From Lepeophtheirus salmonis (lineage: Eukaryota > Arthropoda > Copepoda > Siphonostomatoida > Caligidae): 64,000 bases of DNA. The stretch spans positions 1,426,001-1,490,000 of the forward strand of contig NC_052134.2 in assembly GCF_016086655.4 (NCBI RefSeq), given 5' to 3'. Position numbers and translations under genes: made by a program. A model generated the notes under the pieces. That model was not told the origin of the DNA. It did not search any database and was given only the letters and a program-made list of their open reading frames with translations. Shown here in pieces: positions 44,200 to 55,279 of the stretch (within the stretch, counting starts at the first letter, position 1; the number at the start of each line of letters is the position of its first letter).

Positions 44200-45244
44200 A
44201 AATCCATTTATGAAGTTATTCAAGACTATGTTGAATTATTTGATTGTGGACGATGGACTAATTCTGAGGGGAACAGGTATGATCATTCCGAAAGCATGTC
44301 AAAAGTTTTTGTATTGGTAAAAATTCATTCAGCACATCCGAGAATCACAAAGCCAATGAGACGTACAAGAGAATCTGTTTACTGGTCTGGAATGAATCAT
44401 GAAATCGAAATGATAATTGAGAAATGTGATTCGTGTCAAACTCAAAGAGCAAGATGAATTATTGACGGATGTAATTCTTTGATTTATTTTTAAATCAATG
44501 TCGACGGATTTTATTTTTCATTAAATGGGAAGTACTATCTCGTATATGCCAATCCTCTATCTGGTTACACAGTTCCGGAGGAGTATAAAAATGATCGTAA
44601 TAATGATCAAATTATTGAAACGTTTTTAGTTGATATTGGATATCCTTAGAGTTTAAGATCCGATAAGGGTAGTGCTATACGTGTAAGAAATTTCAAGAAT
44701 GTTTACAAAAAAATGGAATTATTTGCTCATCGTCAAGCCCGTATTATCCTCAAATCAATGGTATGGCAAAAGCAGATGTGAAACATTTGACGAGTTATCT
44801 TAATAAGTGCAGCACTCAAATAATCAACACCAATAAATTTCCTGATGGACTGCTAGAATACTGTAATATACCTCGTCAGTGTAGATATTCACCAAATCAA
44901 ATTGATTATGCCAAGAATTTGTCCTATTTGTTCCTATATTCCTACCCTCAATTATACTTAGATGAAACCATCAGGCAATCACACTGTAATCCAAGCATTT
45001 CAATTCGAGGTAGAGAGAAAAAATTATAATAATATACACTAGTTCTGTAATGAAGGTTGAGAGAATAGTGCTGATTCAAAGTTCCGTTTCAAAGAAGTGG
45101 ATCAATATTGAAAAAAGCAAAAACGTAATAATAGAACATATCAAATTTGTCTCGACAATTGGAGAACTTATTGGAAAAATAGGAAGTTTCTACGTTTGTT
45201 TGGTGGATAATAGAAGAAGGAAGTCACTAAGTGAGAATCTATAA
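44200..45244 (+). pseudogene. Gypsy-3 integrase pseudogene
   Basis: Zinc finger: IHSAHPRITKPMRRTRESV then IIEKCDSCQTQRAR (His-His-Cys-Cys pattern kept). Core: INVDGFYFSLNGKYYLVYAN (first Asp) near 44500, a stop, then LRSDKGSAIR (second Asp) near 44660, and INGMAKADVKHLTSYLNKC near 44760, where the catalytic Glu is Lys. The tail at 45050-45244 (RIVLIQSSVSKKWINI to VCLVDNRRRKS) looks like the C-terminal DNA-contact module. It is inactive by active-site loss and stops. Confidence 0.82.
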
Positions 45245-45250
45245 ATATTA

Positions 45251-45753
45251 CTGGTAAAATTAAGTTGAGAAACAAAGCAAATAAACGGACCTTATTTTGT
45301 ATAAAGTGTATGCTCGTTCGAGAAAAGTTAAAATTAATCAACAATTCTTCTACCTAACTGTCTTTTCCTCATCGCAGCGATGCCTCTCTAATAGACAAAT
45401 ACCCTATGTGTTTGTTGTCAAGCTGTCAATTCCCTCCTCTGACTTGTTACGTCATGGCTATTTAATAATTTACTGTTTTTGATAAATAAACAAAGTAATA
45501 CGTTATAAAATACTTATGCTCTGTTTGCAAAAGGACACGAATACAATTTCTTGTTGATACATCGTCGTATATATATATTGTCCCTGCAATTATTTCTATG
45601 CATAAATTTTGGCTATCATATAAACATAAAAATGTAAGCTACACAATATAATATTACGAAGCAATATTACATACAGTATTGAATAAAATAATATGTAGGG
45701 TTATATTGTTAATAGGATTAATGATAAGTTGGCGAGTACTTATTTTGTGTTTT
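45251..45753. other. Spacer after Gypsy-3
   Basis: It may contain the Gypsy-3 3' LTR, but there is no second copy to confirm it. The open frame 45297-45482 is unrecognised. Confidence 0.35.
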
Positions 45754-46984
45754 TGTTGTGTCTTGACGAGGTTGAGGAGACACAATTATTTATACCAAGG
45801 AATCCAGGATGACCGAGAGAAATGAGGAGAAGGTTTGTTTATAGGAACATCTATATTATTATGACAAAAACCTACTCTGATACATAAATAAAATATACGA
45901 CTATTTATACTTAAAACGAGGTAAAAGACTGTACTTTACATATATATGTATATATACAAGAAAATAAGAGAAGAGAACAAGGGGGAAGAAAACATGTTAC
46001 AAGTCATTTGTTATAATTTGCGCCCTCAAATAAATATTAAATATTACAAAGTAACAAAAAACTTTTAAAAAAGAACAACACGAGTGCCATATCTTTTCTT
46101 TTCTCTTCCTCAAGTCATTTGTTATAATTTGCGCCCTCAAATAAATATTAAATATTACAAGGTAACAAAAAACAAAAAGAACAACACGAGTGCCATATCT
46201 TTTCTTTTCTCTTCCTCCAAGGTATTGGCTTTACAAGTCAATACTATTGATAAATAGAAATATCACCAACATATTAACGTAGATTGCAAATAAGGAAAAT
46301 TAACAAAATAACATAACATAACATGTTTTTCTTCTTCAATAAAACTAGGTCATGGTCTTATGTCATTGCATCAAGTGGAAATCGAATCATCCGAGGCAAT
46401 CTTTTGAAGCTCCTTCATCGTCCGTTATTATAGATAATCGTGTTCTTATGGATTGCCATATTCTATTCTGTTAATAAGTATATTTATTTATTTATGAAAA
46501 TGTCTGTTTTCATTTTGTATATGTAACATGTCACTAAATAATTTGTTGAATCTATTTTTTTATTTTATATTAACAACTTCTATATAGTATCATTCTCTGC
46601 TTATGATTTCCATTAAATATTTATTATTAATACAATTTTTTTAAAGTTGTATTTAAAAAAAATATATAACCATACTTATTTAACTTACTAATATAAACAT
46701 ACGTTTTGTAATGTTCTCGTGATTCCTTCCCCCTTGTTCTCTTCTCTTATTTTCTTGTATATATATTTATGTGTAAAGTACAGTCTTTTACCTCGTTTTA
46801 AAAAGTCGTGTATTTTATGTATGTACTAGAGTAGATTTTTGTTTAACTAATAATATAGATGTTCCTCTAAACAAACAATTGTATTATTCCTCCACGCCTT
46901 TCCTTCTCCTCACTTCTCTCGGTCGTCCTGGATCTCTCCACTTTTAAATAGTTTGTGTCTCCTCAACCTCGTCAAGAGACAACA
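45754..46984. mobile_element. 1.23-kb element with long inverted repeats
   Basis: The left arm (45754 to about 45990) and right arm (about 46706-46984) are inverted copies. Both ends begin TGTTGTGTCTTGACGAGG or TGTTGTCTCTTGACGAGG, followed by TTGAGGAGACACAA, and both contain AGGTAAAAGACTGTACTTTA and AAGAAAATAAGAGAAGAGAA. The TG start and CA end look LTR-like, so it may be two LTRs in opposite orientation or a foldback element. The roughly 0.7-kb middle has no coding frame. No target duplication was found. Confidence 0.8.
46001..46218 (+). repeat. Two tandem units of about 111 and 107 bp
   Basis: AAGTCATTTGTTATAATTTG starts at 46001 and again at 46112, and each unit ends TCTTTTCTTTTCTCTTCCTC. 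The second unit is shorter because of a deletion in an A-rich tract. It lies inside the inverted-repeat element next to its left arm. Confidence 0.88.
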
Positions 46985-49285
46985 CGTTTGGATTTTTTAA
47001 TAAACGATCTTAATAATCTTGACTAATTCAATGTAACAATACAAAAAATCTCAAAAATACAGGCCCTGATTTCGCAGTTGTAAGTTAAGTTGTATTTTTA
47101 CGAATAACAAAGAACAACTGCCTGAATGGTCTCAAAAGGGGGTCTTAGCTTCAAATAGTGTGCAAGGTGTGTGTCTAACATCATTTTTTTCAGGTAAACA
47201 TTTGGGTATGCTCCTGGATTCGAACATGTAGATGCACAATTTATTTAAGATAATGATAAGTCTTAATAGTGTATTTGAAATATGAAAGGATGAAAAAGGA
47301 TTTTATTTCTATTAATCATTTGTAATTAAATTATATAAATATAATTGGAATGATTTTATGTATAAAAATGTCTTTTATTTTGTATATATAAAATTTAAAT
47401 TTGTTGCTAATCATTTTTTGAATCCTTTTTTAATATTTAATATTAATAACTATAATTTCTTATCATTTGTCGTCATTAATTTGTTTGATTTACTAGTAAT
47501 CTACTGCTAAAGTTTTAGCTATTAGTTTTTGATTACTTATTGTATAATTGTACCATATGTGTCGCTCACGCGTTTTCCTCGCCCTCGCTCGATGCCCAGC
47601 CTTATGTATTTTATACAAGAAAAATAATTGCGTTTCTACTCCTTTTTCTTTTTCAGAATTAAGAATTTGCTCACAACGCAGGTTGTATTACTATATTTGC
47701 TACGATACATCATGGGATTCATAAATGGATGAACTAAATTAACATGTTTTTTGACAAAAAAGCTATTTTTTTTCATAAAATAGGTTTTTTTTTCATGGCC
47801 ATTTGTAGAGGAAAAAAATTATTCGATTTTGATCATTTATTTTTGGAAGAGTTTCTTTACGAACCAGAAGTTTTGATCAGGTGGATCCCTTCGCATGGCT
47901 CCAGCACAACAAAAAAAAATAATAATTTAAGGTATTCTTACGAATACCTAAATTCATGTCCTGGTCAGTTCAGATTTTAGTTTGTCTTAAGTTGGTTTCA
48001 TAGACACAATCTAATGTACATACATTATTTGTTAAAAAAGTTGTGAAACAATTAGACGACATTGCACACAAGGTACAATAATATAAATGTGACGTTGATT
48101 CGTAGGCAAACTCGACCGTCATTTATTAATTATGTTCGTTACGTAGATTCATACATTAATAACATATGTGGATATATTATTATATAATTGAATTTACTTG
48201 AAAAAAAACTTTGGCTTTTCCTAGAAGCAATTACTTTTATTCTAAAAGAAAGTATATGAATCATAGCCAGTTAGAAAGGAGTTAGCTCTATTGAATATCT
48301 GTCACTTTATGATGGATACACAATATACATATTACTTTAAAATTAATTGAAAATTAGGAAAAATTCATAGCTTTCAGATAAGTTTTTATTTATTTCAAAC
48401 CTCTTACTCTTCGGTGTCTATTTATATGAAAAGATAGCAAACAAATAAAACTAAATTATCAATGTTCATGAACAATTTTTTGCAAAAATCTGTTGATATT
48501 AATCTCAAATCAAGATTTAAGTATCTACATACACTAAAAATCAAAATTCTGATGTTGAGTTCTTCCCAATTTTTTACACAATCCGATGCAAAGACTTCCT
48601 AGTAATCAAATAATACGTAAATACCTTCACAAAAAATAGCGACGGTCATTAAAGCGAAGGAGATAATATAACGATCAATAGGTATATATAATTCATAAAA
48701 TATCTCCATTGAATTTTCTGAGGCCATCCCACTAAAATATTGATTACTTAGTTTAAGTGAGATAAATACTCAACTTAATTAATTTAATTTAAGATCCTTT
48801 CCGCACATCCTTACCTTACTAGTTTATTAAATACTGTACAAGAAAAGTAAATGGTAACCTGAAAAAATTAATTAAAGTCGAACTTTTTTTTTTTTTTTTG
48901 AAAATAAACCTTTTAAAGCTGAATTGTGATATTTATTATTTAGTTCTAGATATAATATAAGGTAATTGAAAAAAGTATGCAAGCCATATTAGCTTCTAAA
49001 TAGGACCTTTCATTAAAGTTGAATTTTGTAGGAACTATATTTAGAATAGCTTAATAAATACTTTATGTTTCGCATGATGGAATATTTTTATTACCTTTAA
49101 TTTTCACCTATATACTTAATTAACTTTGAATCATATCATTTTCTTTATATAATGTTACCATCTAAATATGTATTTATTCTTAAGATATATCCACACAAAG
49201 AAATTATAAAATGCAATTTGAGCAAATCAACAAAAAACATTAAAAGTTTGATTCTAAATTTATTATATTATTTATGTGTGAGAGG
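46985..49285. other. AT-rich spacer
   Basis: The open frame 47744-47980 (plus) starts with low-complexity Phe-rich text, then reads FLYEPEVLIRWIPSHGS. It is unrecognised and probably chance. Nothing else is seen. Confidence 0.4.
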
Positions 49286-49289
49286 TTAA

Positions 49290-49981
49290 ACTCGCCAGTA
49301 ATTATCAATTGGCCTCTATTGCAGCCTCAATACGGTTGCTGAAGGTGCAACAGGCGTTGCAAATGCTCTCTTTGGGTTAGGCGGCCGACTCCTTCACAAT
49401 ACTGGCCCTGAGAGTCTCTACTTTTGGATGGGGAGTATTGTTGGTTTTGGCTTCAATGACACCCTCTCCCCCCTTCCCCCACCAGAAAGAATCCAATGTT
49501 GTTGGCGCAGAACTTTTGGTTCTTTTAGACTGTGTGCATTGGTCCACAGTTTTGCTACTGCACATAGTCACCATTGCGTAGTTGGCTTTGAACCAAAGCA
49601 AGTAGGTGTACCTAAACACCTTATAGTGGGAATCAGTGCTCACTAACTCGACAGGCATCTTTTTCCCGTCATACCACAGTACTCTGAAGACCTGACCTGT
49701 GCAAGATTTTGGTCCTGAAGACACCCTCATTTTATGACTTCGCAATCCAGCAGTGGTTGCAGCGATTGTATACACATTCAACAGTGGACGGTGGTCCTAC
49801 TGGGCTTCTCGTCGACTTTGTGATCCTTGGTGTGCCTCTGGATACCGATGGTTGGGTATTCGTCGTCTTTGGTCTTCTGAAAGACGAAGAAAGTTACCTC
49901 CTGCATGAGATTATAGCCACCACACCCAGAGGACCTCTTAACACCCTTCCCAGCCTCCAAAACTACAACGCTCAGTAACCA
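49290..49981 (-). pseudogene. Decayed mariner transposase, copy T8
   Basis: On the minus strand the N-terminal start region reads LEAGKGVKRSS at about 49955, followed by scrambled frames. The best piece is 49377-49781: YDGKKMPVELVST, HYKVFRYTYLLWFKANYAM (the VLPWxKANYP segment), a destroyed second Asp region (SSKTVDQCTQSKRTK), then IEAKTNNTPHPKVETLRASI after a lost third Asp. A stop lies at 49377, followed by NACCTFSNRIEAAIEAN out to about 49300. It belongs to the DD37D-like family of T2/T11 by wording. No inverted ends were identified. Confidence 0.75.
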
Positions 49982-51005
49982 TCTAGGGGTTACTTATATT
50001 GCATCACACAAACTTTATTCCCACAAGAAACAGAAAAAAGACTAAATCATGAAATAGCTACGAAGTATCAAATGAAACAAAGGAATCGACAGTTTCCAAC
50101 AAAAAGTACTTGGTATTTTATGTTAGCGAGATAAAACTGTTCCATAAATTCGTATAAAGATATTAAAAATACATTATTATAAATAATTATAAAACATATT
50201 ACTTATTCATTTAATGCTAATATTCCTATTTTTATCCTCTGACGTCAATCTTTTCATTTTTTAATCTACTAATAGTTGGAGATTAATTATCTACAAATCA
50301 TAAAATGATGTATTGATCACAAAATGTACATAGGAGATCTTAAAATTACTTTTTCAATTTTCTTTCAAGAAACAGAGAAGAAAATATAATCAAAATTAAG
50401 TAATAGTTTTCAAATGTAAATGTTCCTTCTGTTGTGTTCCTATTTACTTCATAATATGTAGTATAACTCCACAAATCCCAACAATAATTTTCCGGATCCT
50501 TTATACATTAGTTATAATTAAAATTAAAAATGGCACTTACAAACATGAAAATGTATAGTGTATTTTGTTATCAGTTGTTAATTTCTACGTTTATTTCTAT
50601 AGAATCAGTTATCTTAACTTTGATTGGTTGGATTCAAATTAGCTCTCATTAAACTAATTCTAAACAACTACTGTTCCATAGATGGAATTAATTGACTAAC
50701 TAGCAGGCGATTTTGGGCCTTTTTTCGGTTTCTTTTTAGAGCAAATTTTGCAATATATTTTTTTCTATAAAAACTCAAATAATTACAGATCCAACAAAAT
50801 CACACGATAAACGACATATATTTTTTAACTAAATTTTATAGAATTTTATCTCTTAATTCACAATATGCCCTTATTTTTTTCCTCTATTAGCTTCATGGCT
50901 TTCAAAGCATTAAAAAAAAGAATGGAAGAAGGGGTATAAAAGGAGAAATAGAGAGTACCTAGGATCTCAAATTTGGGATCGGTGGTCATTAATGGAGAAG
51001 TGTGC
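49982..51005. other. AT-rich spacer
   Basis: Nothing recognised. Confidence 0.45.
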
Positions 51006-51663
51006 GGGTACGGTGAAAAAATCCTTACACTTTCAATCTAGAACTAAAAACTGTTTTAAAAAGGTATGTCAATAAAGTAAAAATAACTAATATGATGCCT
51101 CGGCTACCCTAATCCTCAATGTATCCCCCTTGCCAGCAATGATGGCTTCCAGGCAGCCACTGAAGGCTTTGCATCCATTGCAGATGTGGCCCTCAGACAT
51201 GGCATCCCAATACTGGTTGACAGTATCCTTGAGGTTGTTGATAGTTGGGTGTGGGACGGTGCAGTCCTTTGACTCAACATGCTCCCAAAAAAGTAAAGTC
51301 AAATTGGTTGGCATCTGATGAGTAAGAGGGCCACACTTTTTTTGGCCAGAAAGGAAAGTTGTCCTCAAACAACTTCTAGGCCTTTTCGGAAGTGTATAAA
51401 AATGGGTAGTTGGTCTGGACCCATGGTAACATGCCAATCTCCGTTAGTTTCTTGCCAGCGTCCAAAAGTGCAGGGATCAAAATTCATTGGTCCTGTTTAG
51501 ATAACATTTATTCGGCTTTTAAGACACTTAGTAGGATCTAGTTTTTTTAGTTTATATCATGTTAGTTTATTTTTAGTATTTGACTGAAACAATTTACTGC
51601 ATTAATAAAAACCTTGATTTAAGTCGCAAAAAACCAAGTGTAAATATTTTTCCCTGCATCCAG
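51006..51663 (-). mobile_element. Internally deleted mariner/Tc1-like element (about 658 bp), copy T9
   Basis: Inverted ends: GGGTACGGTGAAAAAATCCT at the left and, on the minus strand, GGATGCAGGGAAAAATATTT at the right, with TA at 51664-51665; the left TA is unclear. On the minus strand: IPALLDAGKKLTEIG (N-terminal start), a deletion, MLPWVQTNYPFLYTSEKA, LFEDNFPFWPKKVWPSYSSD and HVESKDCTVPHPTINNLKD. The 116-codon frame 51087-51437 overlaps these in mixed frames. It is the same family as T4 (18795-19458), but its deletion starts earlier, so most of the helix-turn-helix is lost, and it ends earlier. Confidence 0.78.
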
Positions 51664-52383
51664 TATAGGAAAGAATCCCTTCCAACAAAGTCCCACTGAA
51701 ATACCCTTGGCTACTAGGATTCGATTTTGTGAGGATCTGCTCCGATGATTCACTTGAGTGTCCGTCTGTTTGAGTCCCTCAATCACAAAGGGTCTGGAAC
51801 GAGTGACTGTGTGTCTAATAGTCTTGAAATATAGATGTATTAGCTGCAATACTAAAACTAGTGAATTTTAGAGTAAATGCAAAATATTAAATCTCAAGAG
51901 GAATTTAATTTCACACTCTTTGAGGTTCGAATGCGTCCTCTGTCTCTTTTTTTTTTCTTTTCGTCCTAGCTATTTTACTCAAAAACATAGACTTTTATTA
52001 TAAGATCAATAAAAAAATGAGTTTTATTCTTGAAATATTGTGGAGTCTTATATCAAATTGATAACAATATATAGAGTATTGGAGAGGACTTTTATAAAAC
52101 AATTAAAGTTCAGACTTTCAGCTTTCAAATGAGATAATTTTAAAAGCACTTTCTGAATATATTATCAATGAAGCTATAAACCTTGTAATAAAAAGCACTC
52201 ATTTTCAAATTTAAACAAAGATAATTACATGTATAAAAAAATACAGACGTTTAGCAATTCGATTGAAGTTTTTTAGCATTGGGCTTTGAAATATATTCTC
52301 ACTTTTTATATCCCATTGTCAACACCAATCATTCAATCTTAAAAATAGGCAAAAATAACAAGCTCTTTATTGCCTTTTTTAAA

Positions 52384-52468
52384 GACAATGAGGCTAATAT
52401 AGAAAAACAAAGGCTTTTCTTAAAAGACTATGAGGCTAATATAAAAAAAGAGAGACCATATTTGGAAT
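52384..52468 (+). repeat. 42-bp direct duplication, in frame
   Basis: GACAATGAGGCTAATATAGA at 52384 is repeated with changes at 52426, exactly 42 bp on, giving the peptide pair DNEANIEKQRLFLK and DYEANIKKERPYLE within a 72-codon frame (52279-52497). It may be a fragment of a charged, helical coding sequence. It is unrecognised. Confidence 0.5.
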
Positions 52469-53548
52469 TAAGGGATCAAGTTCTAACAAGTTTGTAATAT
52501 ATTGTTCTTGTTCCGTTGAGCAGTGCCATTGGTACAAAATTTATACACTAAGATCAAAGACAATTGTTTTTCCATTTAGATAAAATTGTAAATATTACAC
52601 TACGAATACTTTGTCATTTATTTTATGTATTTATAAATTATTATTTAATTTGGTAATATAATGACCAGAGTAATGCTTTGGTAAAATAACCCAGGCCTAT
52701 TTTATTTGAACTTGACTAGTTCTAAATATTTTATAATCAATTAGTAAATCGTAGACGCTTTTTGTAAACTTTACGTACATGAACAAAATAATAAACTTCT
52801 ATTCTTAAACTTTTTGACCCTATGAAAAAATCTATTAGGCGGTGAGTAAATTATCATAGTTAATGATATCGTTCTTTTGAATATTTTTTAAAACTAAATA
52901 ACCTTTGTGCGAAACTCAGAGCTTAGAAATTAATTATTTTTAGGTATTTTAAATGTAATTAAATTACATTCAAAGACTCCCATCCACACATCCACATTTT
53001 TGATGAAAAGGCCGCATAGATTTCCCATTCTAAGCTTGTATTTACCCAGGGTTGGTGATTTGTTTTATCTACACGAAACAGAGTCTAAGAATCTGAAAAC
53101 ACTATTTAGACGTTGTCGAGTGAACAGTGGGAACGGACAACTTTTAAGCTATGGGTAACGTATTTTGCAAGGTTGAGTGGTAAACACAGACTAGTATACA
53201 TACAATCAAGACTCAAGAGAGATTAAATTAATTGCGTAGTTAAACAACTATAATGTTCCTGTAGTATTTTAATTATATAAGTGACCTTGTTCAACTTTCG
53301 TATACACATATGCTGATTATTAATATTTATGGTGTTATATGTAAACAGTACACATATACATTCATTACTATATTTCTCCTATTCTTCTGTTCCCATGAGA
53401 GTGTAAGCATTTTCTATCATAAATCTCTATTACTATGTAAATAAAACACTATTTATTAAAATAACTTCTTTTAACTAGATATGTTATTTAATGTAAAAGA
53501 TGCAAAATAAAATAGACGTAACCTGTCTGACTTGTTAGAAATTGCACA

Positions 53549-53575
53549 AATATATATATATATATTTTTAACATA
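53549..53575. repeat. (AT)n microsatellite
   Basis: A run of alternating T and A, followed by a T tract. Confidence 0.9.
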
Positions 53576-54728
53576 TATACTTTGCGTCTCATCTACATAA
53601 TTGCAATCGTGAATCAAAGCATTCTTACAAAATAGTATTTTAATAAGAGTCCTTTTTAATTCATTATAAATTATTTATCGTAGTGCTGAAATGGAGTGTT
53701 TATCTATCTATGGGAAAGATTTCTGCATTGGATATCAATTAATTTTCCCAAATAGCTATGATAATAGCAATAAATGATGATACGTTATTGATATTTGGGG
53801 GAGAGGGGGTCCCAAAAATTGATAGGATATATTATGCTTAAAAATTATAAGAAATTATTAGGAAGGTTTTCAGTACTCAGTGGAAAACATTTGAAGACTA
53901 AAAAAACTGCGTTTTTTGATTTGGTAAAAGTTAGTGAAATAGTTAAGGGTACCTCGTTTAAGCGTACAAAAAAAATTAGCTTAATTCATATCCCCAGTTT
54001 GGTCATACAAAGCCATAGCTTTTAAATACTCTAAAAAAAAAACGAATTCTCATTTTCTTAAGCAGTAGTTTTCTTATTTAAGAATTCCTTACCTTTACTC
54101 CTTAAGTTTACCTTTTTGAAGTTGAGATTTGTTCTTCAACAACTGCAGTTTCCATTACTTCTTAATTAAGAGACCTGTTTTCACTTGAAAAAAGTTTCTT
54201 TTCACATTTTCCATTGAAAGATTGACAATTTTTTTAAAGTACTATATCAAAATCATGTATTATTTCAGTCAAATATTCACAGTCATAATGATACTGAATG
54301 AGGTGTATTAGCTTAGAGGGACGTGTCTCAAGGACTTTTTCAATAAAAGTATCTCTTAAATTTTAGCTAATTTGTGTTTTTTGTTTGAGAAGTTTATTTG
54401 TATTGTGAAATTTAAAATAGCTTTTTCCTATAGTATTATAGCTTCCAAAAGTTTTTCAAGTAGTTTGATTACTTCTGGAGCAAAATCAAACTTTTGTATC
54501 AATTTCAATCATAGGTATTTCTACAGATTTTCTTACTTTCAGGAAGTGCCTCATCAATGGCATAGATGATTGTTAACAAGTATTTTGATCTGAAAGAAGG
54601 TTGATCTCCTTTCCAATCAACAAAATTATTTGCTCTTGTAAATTTTCGTCATTTTTATATGGCTCGTACAGAAATGTTTGCCAATTTTTTTAATTTTATT
54701 GAAAGAGCCTTAACCTCAGTTTGAAATA

Positions 54729-55279
54729 CAGGTGTGTGCGTCTAAAACTGAACACTCCTTTAAATTTTACGCCATGCACATATTCGTGATTTTATTGAGT
54801 TGAAACCAGTTTATACTTCGAGACAAGGGTCTTGACTAGTTATAAACAAAACTCCAGCAAAATCTAAATAACAACAGCGAAACAACAGCCCATAATATGG
54901 AGAGACGTCGAGTCGCAATTTTGGAACTTTCCGCCCGGGGAAAAACTCCCACTGAAATTGCCAAGGTTCTGAACTGCAGCCGCACCACCGTTTACAGCGT
55001 GGTAGCCAAATGGACTCCTGAGGCGACCACAAGATCTAAGTCAAGGCCTCAAAGGTAGGACGAAATGGTTGCTGGCGTGACAAATTCTGTCAAGGCAAGG
55101 TCACCGTCGGCGGCCTCTCCAGGGAATTCAACGTCAGTAGAAGGACCATGGACCAGCTAGTTAAGAAAGATCTTGGCCTTAAGGTCTACCAGATAACCCC
55201 TCGTCAAGCCCTCAAGCCTGCACACAAGGAAAAACGCCTAAAATTTAAAGGGGTGTTCAGTTTTAGACGTGGACACCTG
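54729..55279 (+). mobile_element. Internally deleted Tc1/mariner element (551 bp), copy T10
   Basis: It is bounded by TA (54727-54728 and 55280-55281). Long inverted ends match at 34 of 38 positions: CAGGTGTGTGCGTCTAAAAC at the left against CAGGTGTCCACGTCTAAAAC on the minus strand at the right, both continuing TGAACAC(T/C)CCTTTAAATT. It is less than half the length of a complete element. Confidence 0.93.
54897..55255 (+). pseudogene. T10 transposase, only the DNA-binding half remains
   Basis: ATG 54897 opens 53 codons: MERRRVAILELSARGKTPTE, IAKVLNCSRTTVYSVVAKW and a basic linker, a well-formed homeodomain-like helix-turn-helix, ending at TAG 55056. Beyond it, in other frames, TVGGLSREFNVSRRTMDQLV (second helix-turn-helix) and LGLKVYQITPRQALKPAHKE follow and run straight into the 3' inverted end. 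The catalytic domain is entirely absent. The two DNA-binding modules are the best preserved part. Confidence 0.85.

Larger units (their letters stand above)
42324..45250 (+). mobile_element. Decayed Ty3/Gypsy element, plus strand (Gypsy-3)
   Basis: In order: gag remnant (42324-42692), inserted mariner T7 (42693-43282), rest of gag or protease region, a piece of RT/RNase H (43466-43930), an inserted family C fragment (43984-44100), integrase (44200-45029) and a C-terminal tail to 45244. Most of the reverse transcriptase is deleted. No LTRs, primer site or target duplication were found. The domain wording is the K02A2.6-like type, like Gypsy-2. Confidence 0.82.
51664..54728. other. AT-rich spacer
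   Basis: It includes a 42-bp in-frame duplication within an open frame at 52279-52497 and an (AT)n run at 53549-53575. No gene is supported. The frame at 53795-54025 is Lys/Ile/Leu-biased. Confidence 0.4.

Noticed and set aside
47210..47240. GGATTCGAACATG resembling a tRNA T-loop on one strand
   Set aside because: No acceptor stem or anticodon arm could be folded around it.
49428..49978. Plus-strand frames of 72 and 89 codons
   Set aside because: Antisense to mariner T8.
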